From Sulfurospirillum arsenophilum NBRC 109478 (lineage in GTDB: Bacteria; Campylobacterota; Campylobacteria; Campylobacterales; Sulfurospirillaceae), in assembly GCF_000813345.1 (NCBI RefSeq), contig NZ_BBQF01000001.1, forward strand, positions 558,001-622,000: a stretch of 64,000 nt of DNA. Direction: 5' to 3'. The notes beneath the pieces are model-generated. The model made no database searches. It saw only the letters and a list, made by a program, of their open reading frames with translations, and was not told the origin of the DNA. This document shows positions 29,620 through 37,467 of the stretch, one piece after another (within the stretch, counting starts at the first letter, position 1; each line of letters begins with the position of its first letter). The position numbers were made by a program, and so were the translations under genes.

Positions 29620-30554
29620 ATCACGAGATAGACTTTGAGCGAGGCATTCTAGCCCTCGCTCCCCTTGCAGGCTTTACCGATCTTCCTTTTCGTTCCGTTG
29701 TTAAGAAATTTGGTGCGGATGTCACTTTCTCTGAGATGATCAGTGCAAACGCTTTGCGTTACCGCTCTGAGAAAACCTTTAAGATGCTTACCAAATCCCC
29801 ACTAGAAACGCCTTACATCGTTCAAATTGCAGGATCAGACCTAGACTCCATCAAAGAGGCTGTTTTGGTTCTCAATGACATTGAGGGCATTGATGGGATC
29901 GATCTTAACTGTGGTTGTCCTGTGCCAAAAATTATTTCACAAGAAGCTGGCTCATCACTCTTGCTCAACCTTCCTCATATGCAAAAGATCATTGAGACAA
30001 TTAAAAAGCATTCTAATAAACGCTACACCAGCGCAAAAGTGCGTCTAGGCTTTACGACAAAGATTCCTGAGGAGATCGCCAAAGCGTGTGAAAGTGCAGG
30101 GGTTGATTTTATGAGTATGCATGGCCGAACGCGTGCAGGGGCTTATAAAGCGGAAGTCGATTACCATGCGATTGCAAGAGCGCGTGAGGCTGTAAGCATT
30201 CCTTTGATCGCTAATGGTGACATCACAAGCTATGAAAAAGCGTTACATGTAAAAGAGGTAACAGGCTGTAATAGCTTGATGATAGGACGAGGAGCTGTGG
30301 GTAATCCGTGGATTTTTTATCAGATCAAAAATGAGCTAGTACACGTTGAAAAAACAAAAATTTTAGAAATTGTTTTAGAACACTTCGATGCTATGGTAGA
30401 TTTTTATGGAGAAAAAGGACACTCCATTTTTCGTAAACATCTACACACGTACTCAAAAGGTTTTCGTGAAGCGTCTGAGTTTCGAGATAAAATAAACCGT
30501 ATCGAAGATGATGCACTGATGCGTGAAACGATTGCTACTTTTTTTGCTCAATAA
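29616..30554 (+). CDS. dusB: tRNA-dihydrouridine synthase
   Basis: FMN enzyme that reduces uridine in the tRNA D-loop. 312 residues. N-terminal LAPLAGFTDLPFRS, catalytic Cys in DLNCGCPVPKI, and the flavin-binding NGDITS...MIGRGAVGNPW stretch. The start overlaps the previous gene by 4 nt. It converges on the minus-strand gene at 30548 with a 7-nt overlap of the 3' ends. Confidence 0.93.
   Translation: MNHEIDFERGILALAPLAGFTDLPFRSVVKKFGADVTFSEMISANALRYRSEKTFKMLTKSPLETPYIVQIAGSDLDSIKEAVLVLNDIEGIDGIDLNCGCPVPKIISQEAGSSLLLNLPHMQKIIETIKKHSNKRYTSAKVRLGFTTKIPEEIAKACESAGVDFMSMHGRTRAGAYKAEVDYHAIARAREAVSIPLIANGDITSYEKALHVKEVTGCNSLMIGRGAVGNPWIFYQIKNELVHVEKTKILEIVLEHFDAMVDFYGEKGHSIFRKHLHTYSKGFREASEFRDKINRIEDDALMRETIATFFAQ
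30243..30252. repeat. TTACATGTAA palindrome, copy 8
   Basis: Inside dusB, read as Leu-His-Val-Lys. Confidence 0.9.
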
Positions 30555-30910
30555 CCGTCGCTAAAGCCTTGCGCTTTGTGCTTCTCTTTTTTATAACTCC
30601 CTCGATACTTCTCTTTTTCTAGCAAATTAGCCTCTTTTAAGAGGCGTTTGTGTGTCTCTTCAATGTCTATTCCTTCTAGGTTCACAATGCTATTAGAAAC
30701 TAAATTGGCATAATTTTGCAGTCCATTGGTATAGGTCGAATCGAGTCGTATAGGATCAACTTTTTGTAAGGTCTTAAGCCCTTTTTCGGCACGTTTCACA
30801 AATAAGCCAAAATCAAAATTTTCATTCTTAAGGGCACTGACACAACTTCCTAAAAAGCGCTCAAGTGCTCTGATGTATTTAACTCTTGCGTCTTTATCGT
30901 TTATGTTCAT
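30548..30910 (-). CDS. Small helical protein of unknown function
   Basis: 120 residues, soluble, helix-rich, with a basic C-terminal tail (EKEKYRGSYKKEKHKAQ). No family recognised. Its start overlaps the stop of the upstream AEC transporter by 4 nt, so the two are translated together. Codon use looks like that of its neighbours. Confidence 0.7.
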   Translation of the reverse strand: MNINDKDARVKYIRALERFLGSCVSALKNENFDFGLFVKRAEKGLKTLQKVDPIRLDSTYTNGLQNYANLVSNSIVNLEGIDIEETHKRLLKEANLLEKEKYRGSYKKEKHKAQGFSDGY

Positions 30911-31836
30911 GGTAGACTCACGATATTAAGGTGGTGTAAAAGATTGCTGATAAGAATAAAGAAGGGTATAAAAATAAGGGATGTGAAAAAGACTAAGACA
31001 GTAACATCAAGTGGTTTACACTCATAGAGTGCCGCTAAATTCACATTGGTGACAGCAAGTGGGACAATGAGCTCAATGAAGACCAAGGTTGCAACCATAG
31101 GTTCCAAATCTAACAAGCCATAAAGGATAACACCTGCAATGAGTGGTGTCATACAAAATTTGATAAGGCTTACATGTAAAAGGAGTTTGTAGTTGATGCT
31201 ACGAAGTTTGATATTGTAAAGATACATGCCAAATATGACAAGTTGAATAACCATTGTACAGTATGCGCCCATTTCCAAAGGCTTTTGCATTGCAGGATGG
31301 AGTTTAATATCAAAGATGTTCATCAAAAGTGCCAATGTTGCAAACCAGATCACAGGTAATTTTACAATGTTAAAGAGGGACTGTTTGATGCTAAAGTTGC
31401 CCCTAGAGTAGAAAAATACGCCAAGAGTATAAACGATGAAAACATTGGTAATGTTAATGAGGCTCATGTATAAGATTGATGCATCGCCAAAAAGAGCAAT
31501 GCCTAAAGGAATACCAAGATTACCTGTATTGCCAATGATAACACAGATGGTGATGATAGATTTTTCTTTGATGTCCTCTTTAAAGAATACAAATGCAATT
31601 ACTGAGCTTATAAGAACACAAATTAAAGAGATAGTTAAATACCAAAAAGGTGCTTGCAGAAGTGAGAAATCAATGGGTCTGCTAGAAAGGCCCCAAAAAG
31701 AGAGCATAGGTTGTAAAAAATAGATGGAGAGAAGGATCATCCCTTTTTCGTTCATCTCCTCTTTGAGCATCCTCTTTGCCATAAATCCAAGCAAAATAAA
31801 GGCGTAAATGGACAAGATGGAAATGGCGATGGTCAT
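30907..31836 (-). CDS. AEC (auxin efflux carrier) family transporter, paralogue 1
   Basis: Predicted inner-membrane exporter or organic-acid carrier. 309 residues with about ten hydrophobic helices. NTGNLGIPLGIALFG is the family's conserved Asn/Gly core, and the C-terminal half starts with LLLHVSLIKFCMTPL. Substrate unknown. It is clearly related along its whole length to the transporter at 34.8-35.7 kb. It follows the fliO-like gene by 6 nt. Confidence 0.85.
   Translation of the reverse strand: MTIAISILSIYAFILLGFMAKRMLKEEMNEKGMILLSIYFLQPMLSFWGLSSRPIDFSLLQAPFWYLTISLICVLISSVIAFVFFKEDIKEKSIITICVIIGNTGNLGIPLGIALFGDASILYMSLINITNVFIVYTLGVFFYSRGNFSIKQSLFNIVKLPVIWFATLALLMNIFDIKLHPAMQKPLEMGAYCTMVIQLVIFGMYLYNIKLRSINYKLLLHVSLIKFCMTPLIAGVILYGLLDLEPMVATLVFIELIVPLAVTNVNLAALYECKPLDVTVLVFFTSLIFIPFFILISNLLHHLNIVSLP
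31170..31179. repeat. TTACATGTAA palindrome, copy 9
   Basis: In AEC paralogue 1, read as Leu-His-Val; at the equivalent codon position to copy 11 in paralogue 2. Confidence 0.9.
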
Positions 31837-31842
31837 AAGGTC

Positions 31843-32712
31843 TTAACGCATCTCATCTATTGGAGTGTAATCAGCAGAAGCCTTGTTTTTATAGGTACTG
31901 AGTTTATTGTCTTGCAGTTTGAGATAGTCATCCAAACGTCTGCGATTGTCTTCAAAGACTTTTTCAAAATCGTTGTCATCTTTGACTTCACCGTTTTGAA
32001 ATTTTTCCAAAAGAACATTGGAATTTCCTGTCATGACGAGGTATTTGATACTACCGTATTCAAAAAGAACGACGCTATTTTGGTTGTCAATCTGTTTTTT
32101 ATGAAGCACATTGACTTCTTGAGAATTGCCGGTTTTTTGGTTAAAGAGCCATGATTTTCCACCGCCATTGGAAGCTGAAGAGGCTGGTCTGATGGTTTGG
32201 ATACCTAAACGTTTTTTGATCCATAGCATCAAGGCAATGAGAAAAAGTAAAACAACAATGACAATGATGTAGCGTGTATCGATGAAATCAGCTGAAGATG
32301 TGGAAGCTGTTGGTACAGATGCTGTAGCTGCTTCTGAACTTTGTGTTGGTGCTTGCATAATGCTACTTCGTATGCGAAGTCCAAAACCATCGACTGTTTT
32401 AGAAGCAACGACACTTACTTTTTTATCGCTTTTGAGTACGACTTTTAGGGTGTTGTTTTTTTCTGGAATGATAGTCAGTTCTTGAATAATATTGGAATTA
32501 ATACTCTTCTCAATCATCTTGTCGTAGCTAAGATCGTTAATGGTAAGCGTAATGGAATTTGCATCGCTTTTTTGAGAGATACCACCTTCGTGCGGGGCAT
32601 CAAACGAGAGCATTACATCGACACGATCGCTTCTCTCATAGACATTGTAGGTTAATAGATTAGAAGCATTTACCCATGACCATAACACGAAGAGTGCAAA
32701 GAAAATTCTCAT
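31843..32712 (-). CDS. fliO: FliO-like flagellar export assembly protein
   Basis: 289 residues: signal peptide (MRIFFALFVLWSWVNA), an N-terminal periplasmic beta-rich domain resembling AMIN-type folds (about 20-115), a linker, one membrane helix (IIVIVVLLFLIALMLWI, about 148-164), and a cytoplasmic FliO-like domain (KSWLFNQKTGNSQEVNVLHKK region) with a charged tail. The direct downstream position to fliN supports FliO, which helps assemble the flagellar FliPQR gate. The N-terminal extension is longer than in E. coli FliO. Confidence 0.7.
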   Translation of the reverse strand: MRIFFALFVLWSWVNASNLLTYNVYERSDRVDVMLSFDAPHEGGISQKSDANSITLTINDLSYDKMIEKSINSNIIQELTIIPEKNNTLKVVLKSDKKVSVVASKTVDGFGLRIRSSIMQAPTQSSEAATASVPTASTSSADFIDTRYIIVIVVLLFLIALMLWIKKRLGIQTIRPASSASNGGGKSWLFNQKTGNSQEVNVLHKKQIDNQNSVVLFEYGSIKYLVMTGNSNVLLEKFQNGEVKDDNDFEKVFEDNRRRLDDYLKLQDNKLSTYKNKASADYTPIDEMR

Positions 32713-33026
32713 ACGTTCTCTTTTTTAAAGTATTGGATGACCGTTTTGGAGTCTAAAATCTCGTTGATACGGATAGCAAGGTTTTTTTCATAGACCATGA
32801 CTTCTCCTTTACCAAAGATTTTATTGTTGATGTAGAGTTCAACGCTCTCACCAGCAGGTTTTTCAAGGTCGATAACAGAGCCTTTCTCAAGCTTGAGAAG
32901 TTTTTGTATCGTGATATTGGTCGTGCCAAGTTCTGCCACAAAGTCAACACTAATGTCTAACAGATTTTCAAACCCTGAGAGAAGTTTGCGTGCGACATAT
33001 TCTTGATCGACTGCGTCCAATGCCAT
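32709..33026 (-). CDS. fliN: Flagellar C-ring protein FliN
   Basis: Switch-complex protein that helps reverse the motor and sort export substrates. 105 residues. A SpoA domain fills residues ~25-100: LLDISVDFVAELGTTNITIQKLLKLEKGSVIDLEKPAGE and GKGEVMVYEKNLAIRINEI regions. The stop overlaps fliO by 4 nt. No other flagellar genes are nearby, so it is an isolated pair. Confidence 0.9.
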   Translation of the reverse strand: MALDAVDQEYVARKLLSGFENLLDISVDFVAELGTTNITIQKLLKLEKGSVIDLEKPAGESVELYINNKIFGKGEVMVYEKNLAIRINEILDSKTVIQYFKKENV

Positions 33027-33190
33027 TCCTTTAAAGATGAGTTAACCCATGTAAGCAAAAACTCTTCCAAACCTTGGTATATACGCCTTATTATAGTTTA
33101 TTTTGTTTAAATTGTTTATTAAGCTAGATTTTAGTGCTATGATGTTTGGCATGACATTTGCATAGACCTAGGAAACGCAAAGGAGTGATG

Positions 33191-33616
33191 ATGTTTAAAT
33201 CGACACCAAAGCAGGTCATTTTCTACGAAAAAACGGGTTGCAGTGGCAATGCTCGGCAAAAAGAACTTCTGCGAAAACAGAGCATCAGCCTTGATGTCAG
33301 AAGTCTTTTAGATACCAAATGGACGAAAGCCACATTAGAAGCTTTTTTTGAAGGATTAACGCCAAAAGAGATGCTCAACCCTTTTGCCCCACAACTTAAA
33401 GAGGGCACATTTAAACTTGAAGATTACACCAAAGAGAGTCTCATCGAAAAAATGCTAGAACTACCCATTTTGATTCGTCGCCCACTTTTGCAAATAGGTG
33501 AAGTAAAGCTCTGTGGTTTCGACATCGCCAAGCTCAATTCTCTTTTACATGTAAAGATGCCAACCCCTGAAAATATCAACGCCTGTTTAAGTAGTGATGC
33601 ATGCAACAATGCCTAG
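33191..33616 (+). CDS. Nitrogenase-associated ArsC/Spx-like protein
   Basis: Thioredoxin-fold protein of the ArsC/Spx group, closest by pattern to the nitrogenase-associated subfamily. About 141 residues. VIFYEKTGCSGNARQKELL carries the single N-terminal Cys, and LPILIRRPLLQIGEVKLCGFD the Arg-rich ligand loop. ATG 33191 is 5 nt after AGGAG (33181-33185) and is preferred to the adjacent 33188. No nif genes are in the window, so the link to nitrogen fixation is by family only. A palindrome copy is read as LLHVKM. Confidence 0.75.
   Translation: MFKSTPKQVIFYEKTGCSGNARQKELLRKQSISLDVRSLLDTKWTKATLEAFFEGLTPKEMLNPFAPQLKEGTFKLEDYTKESLIEKMLELPILIRRPLLQIGEVKLCGFDIAKLNSLLHVKMPTPENINACLSSDACNNA
33545..33554. 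repeat. TTACATGTAA palindrome, copy 10
   Basis: Inside the ArsC-like gene, read as Leu-His-Val-Lys. Confidence 0.9.
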
Positions 33617-33900
33617 AGTATATTTGCAGGGAATTTGAAAAGGTCAAGGACTATCTGCACCATCCAAGTCCTGCCAAAGAGCTCATTATCAACAATCTTT
33701 TTGAAAATTTTATGCACTGTTTTTTAGAGTATCCGTTTGAAAAAAAGCGCTATCCGCACGAGTTTTTAGACGTTGCAAACCTTTACAATGCAGGCGATGT
33801 TGTCGTTCTTAAACGTTTTTCTGACATTGGTATGCGCTATCTTTTGCTCAGTGATTTTTACGACTACGTGAAACTCACTCATCTGTACCAAAAAGTTTAG
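33601..33900 (+). CDS. Small protein of unknown function
   Basis: 99 residues with Phe/Tyr/His-rich helical character. No family recognised. Its start overlaps the 3' end of the ArsC-like gene by 16 nt, so it is probably co-translated and functionally linked. It ends 2 nt before the stop of the converging hydrolase gene. Confidence 0.65.
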   Translation: MQQCLEYICREFEKVKDYLHHPSPAKELIINNLFENFMHCFLEYPFEKKRYPHEFLDVANLYNAGDVVVLKRFSDIGMRYLLLSDFYDYVKLTHLYQKV

Positions 33901-33901
33901 T

Positions 33902-34708
33902 TTATTTTGTATTGACGATTCTATCTATCCACGCGACAATTTCATCGGTTGATGCTGATGGTGCTCCAATATGGTCGGTATTGGGTTCATAAAGTTTCGT
34001 ATAGGGATGTTTTGGAAGCTCAGAGAACATACTCTGTTTGACTTTCAATAAGCCCGGATAATCATGTTGTGGTACAATAAATAAAACGGGGTTTTTAGGA
34101 TTTAGTTTTTTGATCGCTTTTTCTTGATTCATCATACCTTCTGGGTCGAACCAACCAAGATAGATGCGAGGAGTTGTGACAATGGGATAGGTTCCTTTTG
34201 CATTTTCAAAATCAAACAAAGTTGTTTTTTCATCACCCTTACCTTTTTCAATGAGTGAGCGGGCTTCTTCTACATAATTCCCAAGTTTCTCTCTAAAGGT
34301 AGCATTACCAACATTTCCACCCGGTGCAATGGCAATAATGCCATCAGCTACAAGATAACCTCCCACACACAAAGCAAACAAGCCTCCTTGGCTATGCCCT
34401 GCGACAAAAAGTTTTTCTGCACCCTTGCTTCGCAGATCCTCAAGTGCTTTTTCGACTTCTTTCAATGCCATCGTAGCATCAACATCATAATCACGCTTTT
34501 TTGACCATGGCATTTCAAGATTGGCAATAAGATAGCCTTTTTCTTGAAGTAAACCAGCCATTTGCGCAACAAACTTTGTTGGAGATCCTCCTTTCCCATG
34601 CATGACCACGACGCCTATTTTAGATGACGGTATCTCTTGTGCTAGAAGTGAGGACATAGCTATGCTAACAATGAAAACGATGAGGTATTTTTTAAATAGA
34701 GAATTCAT
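33902..34708 (-). CDS. Exported alpha/beta hydrolase (dienelactone-hydrolase-like)
   Basis: 268 residues. Signal peptide or anchor (KKYLIVFIVSIAMSSLLA), then an alpha/beta hydrolase core beginning KIGVVVMHGKGGSP. Nucleophile Ser in GHSQGGLFAL, an acidic residue likely in the LGWFDPEGM or VPQHDYPG segments, and catalytic His in NTDHIGAP. A periplasmic esterase or lipase-like role is inferred; substrate unknown. Confidence 0.75.
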   Translation of the reverse strand: MNSLFKKYLIVFIVSIAMSSLLAQEIPSSKIGVVVMHGKGGSPTKFVAQMAGLLQEKGYLIANLEMPWSKKRDYDVDATMALKEVEKALEDLRSKGAEKLFVAGHSQGGLFALCVGGYLVADGIIAIAPGGNVGNATFREKLGNYVEEARSLIEKGKGDEKTTLFDFENAKGTYPIVTTPRIYLGWFDPEGMMNQEKAIKKLNPKNPVLFIVPQHDYPGLLKVKQSMFSELPKHPYTKLYEPNTDHIGAPSASTDEIVAWIDRIVNTK

Positions 34709-34776
34709 TGAGGTCTCCTTGAGGATAATATGAATTTAGTGTATATGTCATTATCTTAAAATCTGTTTTAAAAAGT

Positions 34777-35703
34777 TTAACCCATTTGGGCAATGCCAAA
34801 ATAGGAAAGCAGGTAACTGATTATCAGTAAAAAAGGGATAAAAAGAATTGATGTAAAGAATATAAGGCTAGCGACATCCACGGGCTTGCAGTCATAAAGT
34901 GCGGCGATGTTCACGTTGGTAACGGCAAGTGGAACGATAAGCTCTAAGAAAATCACCGAAGCAACAAATGGCTCTAATGGAAGCACAAAAAAGAGCAACC
35001 ACACCGTAATGATGGGCATTATGAAAAACTTCATAAAGTTTACATGTAAAAGCAGTTTGAAGTTGAGTTCACCCAGTTTCATGTTGTAAAGGTACATGCC
35101 AAAGATGATGAGTTGAAGCACGACGGTACAGTAGGCGCCCATTTCCAACGACTTAAAAAGTATGGGGTGAATCACTATGCCCATAAAATTAAGTGTCATC
35201 GCAAGCGCTGCAAACCAAATGACAGGCAGTTTAAAAATGTTCAAAAACGCCTGCTTCATGCTCGACGTGCCTGCGGAGTAGAAGAAAACACCTAGTGTGT
35301 AAGTCATAAGGGTGTTGGCAACACTTATCATGCTGGTATAGATGATGGACGCTTCCCCAAAGATAGCGATGCCAAGAGGTATGCCCAAATTTCCGGTGTT
35401 GTTAATTGCCGCAGATATGGTCATGATGGAGCGCTCTTTGAGATCTTCAAAAAACATTCTCGCAAAAATAAACCCCACAGCAATAGTCAAAAGTGAAAAA
35501 AGCACATAGTAAAAGGGCACTTGCAGTAGTTCTAAACTCATAGGTTTGGTGGAAAGTCCCCAAAAAGAGAAGATGGGGTGCAGAAAATAGACCGAGAGAA
35601 TGACCATACCGCGTTCTGCTAACTCTTCTTGGAAGATTTTTTTGGCGATGTAGCCTAGTAAAATGAAGACATAAATGGCAAGAATTGAGAGTGCTATGTT
35701 CAT
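34777..35703 (-). CDS. AEC family transporter, paralogue 2
   Basis: About 308 residues with ten hydrophobic helices. NTGNLGIPLGIAIFGEASIIYTS is the conserved core. It aligns over its full length with the transporter at 30.9-31.8 kb (roughly two thirds identical by eye). ATG 35703 is preferred to TTG 35709. The upstream palindrome at 35711-35724 supplies the GTAAAG bases in the ribosome-site position. Substrate unknown. Confidence 0.85.
   Translation of the reverse strand: MNIALSILAIYVFILLGYIAKKIFQEELAERGMVILSVYFLHPIFSFWGLSTKPMSLELLQVPFYYVLFSLLTIAVGFIFARMFFEDLKERSIMTISAAINNTGNLGIPLGIAIFGEASIIYTSMISVANTLMTYTLGVFFYSAGTSSMKQAFLNIFKLPVIWFAALAMTLNFMGIVIHPILFKSLEMGAYCTVVLQLIIFGMYLYNMKLGELNFKLLLHVNFMKFFIMPIITVWLLFFVLPLEPFVASVIFLELIVPLAVTNVNIAALYDCKPVDVASLIFFTSILFIPFLLIISYLLSYFGIAQMG
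35040..35049. repeat. TTACATGTAA palindrome, copy 11
   Basis: In AEC paralogue 2, read as Leu-His-Val-Asn; same codon position as copy 9. Confidence 0.9.
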
Positions 35704-35712
35704 AGTCAAGCT

Positions 35713-35722
35713 TTACATGTAA
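35713..35722. repeat. TTACATGTAA palindrome, copy 12
   Basis: Symmetric to 14 bp (CTTTACATGTAAAG, 35711-35724); 8 nt upstream of the AEC paralogue 2 start, over its ribosome site. Confidence 0.92.
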
Positions 35723-35821
35723 AGATTTTTAAAAGGTATTGTAACGCAAATTGAAGCAAACGGTTTAATTTTTAGGACACTTTTGCCCTTTAGTCGTAGC
35801 ATGGTAGAATGAACGCAAAAG

Positions 35822-35895
35822 CGCTAAAAGCACGTGGCTTTCTGCCGAAGAAAACATAGCGTTAGCGTAGTGTTTGAAGCTTTACTTCAAATGCG
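35822..35895 (+). repeat. Structured hairpin repeat, copy B
   Basis: In the gap between AEC paralogue 2 and the HugZ-like gene. It contains GGCTTTCTGCCGAAGAAAAC (35836-35855), whose exact reverse complement is in copy C at 45639-45658; then CATAGCGTTAGCGTAG (as in copy A); then a 7-bp hairpin TTTGAAG/CTTCAAA with loop CTTTA (35873-35891). Confidence 0.7.
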
Positions 35896-35922
35896 TATAA
35901 AAACATAAAAGAAAGAGTCATG

Positions 35923-36405
35923 ATGAAAGATTTTATAGCAAACATTCAAACCGCCATTATCGGAACACTGGATAAAAATAACCACCCTTTTAGTTCTTAC
36001 GCACCTTACATTTACGATGCAAACCGTTTTTACGTTTACATCTCCGATATTGCAACACACGCCAAAAATATTCAAGTTAACCCCAAAGCTTCCCTCTTTT
36101 TCGTGGAAGATGAAAGTAAAACGGAAAATTTATTTGCGCGAAAACGTGTCAGTTTGCAATGCGATAGCCAAAAAATAGCACGAGTGGATGAGCGTTTTGA
36201 ATCGGTACTAGCCTTATTTGCAAAAAAGTTTGATGCTAAAATGGTTGCAACGTTGAAAAAGATGACCGACTTTAACCTGTACGAGTTTAAAGTCAATTAC
36301 GGTGAAGCAACCTTCGGGTTTGGCAAGGCATATTTTATCGGTGGGAAAAATATGGACGAGCTTGTAGATCGAACAGGCGATAATCCGCATCATGGAGTGA
36401 AGTGA
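35923..36405 (+). CDS. HugZ-like pyridoxamine-phosphate-oxidase-fold protein
   Basis: About 160 residues of split-barrel fold: MKDFIANIQTAIIGTLDKNNHPFSSYAPYIYD at the N terminus, and the C-terminal NYGEATFGFGKAYFIGGKN...DNPHHGVK tail seen in HugZ/HutZ haem-degrading proteins, with adjacent His residues that may bind haem. It is shorter than HugZ (about 250), nearer HutZ. Haem iron use is inferred; a general flavin role is possible. ATG 35920 is an alternative start. Confidence 0.65.
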   Translation: MKDFIANIQTAIIGTLDKNNHPFSSYAPYIYDANRFYVYISDIATHAKNIQVNPKASLFFVEDESKTENLFARKRVSLQCDSQKIARVDERFESVLALFAKKFDAKMVATLKKMTDFNLYEFKVNYGEATFGFGKAYFIGGKNMDELVDRTGDNPHHGVK

Positions 36406-36411
36406 AACGTT

Positions 36412-36421
36412 TTACATGTAA
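36412..36421. repeat. TTACATGTAA palindrome, copy 13
   Basis: Symmetric to 14 bp (TTTTACATGTAAAA, 36410-36423); 5 nt after the HugZ-like stop, in a convergent gap. Confidence 0.92.
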
Positions 36422-36427
36422 AAGAAA

Positions 36428-36442
36428 AAGTTAAAAATTTAG
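36428..36442. repeat. 15-bp direct repeat AAGTTAAAAATTTAG, copy 1
   Basis: Exact match to 40421-40435. Both copies follow a TTACATGT element closely. Confidence 0.5.
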
Positions 36443-36458
36443 TCCTTTTCTTCTTTTA

Positions 36459-37148
36459 TTATGGGATATTTTCAAAATTGATATAAAATTTGAGGCTAGA
36501 CTCTTTAACTGATTGTTCCATTTCAAATAAATCTCTGTTTGTAAAATATCGATAGTAGGAATTTAATGACTCTTTATATTGATTAATTTCATCGTTGCAA
36601 TATGTAAGAATTTTCCCATACGTTTCTTCTTTAATTACATTATTCAATTGATTAATTTTATCATGAGCTAAAGGAAGCTTTTCTTTAGTGAATGGTGCAT
36701 AAAAAGAACTTGTAAAGACAAAAATTGAAAAGAGTATGGGAAAAATATTTTCAGTAAAATTTTTATAAAAAATAGTATGGAATAAAAATCCAAATATACC
36801 GATTATATTTTGAAATAAAAAAACAAGAGTTAACCATATAGTTATTATTACTGATTTAATTGACACATTTTTTTCAAAATATACTTCGTAAAATCCTCCC
36901 CAAGGGTATTTATAAAACCCATAGTCTTTATGGTTTTCATCTAATTCAACATAAAATGGAATATATCGTACAAAAAAGTATATTTGCATTAGCCAAAGAA
37001 AAATATATATCATAATAGGGTCAGATATTTTAAATTCTGATCCTAAGAGTGTTATTTTATCTAATTCAATTCCTGCGAAACTAATTAAAAAAACAATTAT
37101 GCTTGAGATTAATAAATTTCTTCTTTGTCTAACAAATGCTTCATTCAT
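36459..37148 (-). CDS. AT-rich membrane protein of unknown function
   Basis: About 229 residues, not recognised. Four hydrophobic segments are visible (RNLLISSIIVFLISFAG, PIMIYIFLWLMQIYFFV, SVIITIWLTLVFLFQNI, NIFPILFSIFVFTSS), then a cytoplasmic tail. ATG 37148 with AAAAGGG 8-12 nt upstream is preferred to the longer frame from 37196. Clearly more AT-rich than neighbours and flanked on both sides by palindrome copies and by a thiC fragment, so it may be acquired DNA. Confidence 0.65.
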   Translation of the reverse strand: MNEAFVRQRRNLLISSIIVFLISFAGIELDKITLLGSEFKISDPIMIYIFLWLMQIYFFVRYIPFYVELDENHKDYGFYKYPWGGFYEVYFEKNVSIKSVIITIWLTLVFLFQNIIGIFGFLFHTIFYKNFTENIFPILFSIFVFTSSFYAPFTKEKLPLAHDKINQLNNVIKEETYGKILTYCNDEINQYKESLNSYYRYFTNRDLFEMEQSVKESSLKFYINFENIP

Positions 37149-37278
37149 GGTACAAGCCCTTTTGTAATTATTTATAGCTAAAAATAATATTAACAAAAAA
37201 GTGCTTTTAAATATTTAATTTTTTGAATGAAAAATAAGTTATGTTTTTTGTCCTTGCTGAAAAGCAAAGACGAAATTT
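37149..37278. other. Gap without a gene (left part)
   Basis: AT-rich upstream region of the membrane-protein gene; nothing recognisable beyond its ribosome site and likely promoter DNA. Confidence 0.5.
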
Positions 37279-37376
37279 TTTACATGTAAATCTGTCCACC
37301 ACTCTCTTTAAAGTGTTCTGCTTATTCTTCCAACCCTTTTTCTAACGCAACCGCAACATCTTCCGCACCGATTTTA
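37279..37376 (-). pseudogene. Duplicated 3' end of thiC, with internal stop
   Basis: Reverse strand reads KIGAEDVAVALEKGLEE, stop, [13 protein letters not shown], stop. This matches the last 31 residues of the intact ThiC ending at 41519, with a CAA (Gln) to TAA change. About 10 mismatches over 98 nt against 41518-41615, no indels. No upstream thiC coding remains. The stop codon lies in a TTTACATGTAAA palindrome in both copies. Confidence 0.85.
37280..37289. repeat. TTACATGTAA palindrome, copy 14
   Basis: At the stop codon of the thiC fragment. Confidence 0.92.
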
Positions 37377-37454
37377 AAAAGGGGTTAGGGCTTGCCTTTT
37401 AACTTTTTGCTTACCAATCTAAAAAATAAAGGCTATTTTTGAAGATAAAACTCT
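37377..37454. other. Gap without a gene (right part)
   Basis: AT-rich stretch between the thiC fragment and the end of the AraC-type gene; no feature seen other than the palindrome at its right edge. Confidence 0.5.
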
Positions 37455-37464
37455 TTACATGTAA
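37455..37464. repeat. TTACATGTAA palindrome, copy 15
   Basis: Symmetric to 14 bp (37453-37466); 2 nt past the stop of the AraC-type gene. Confidence 0.92.
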
Positions 37465-37467
37465 AGA

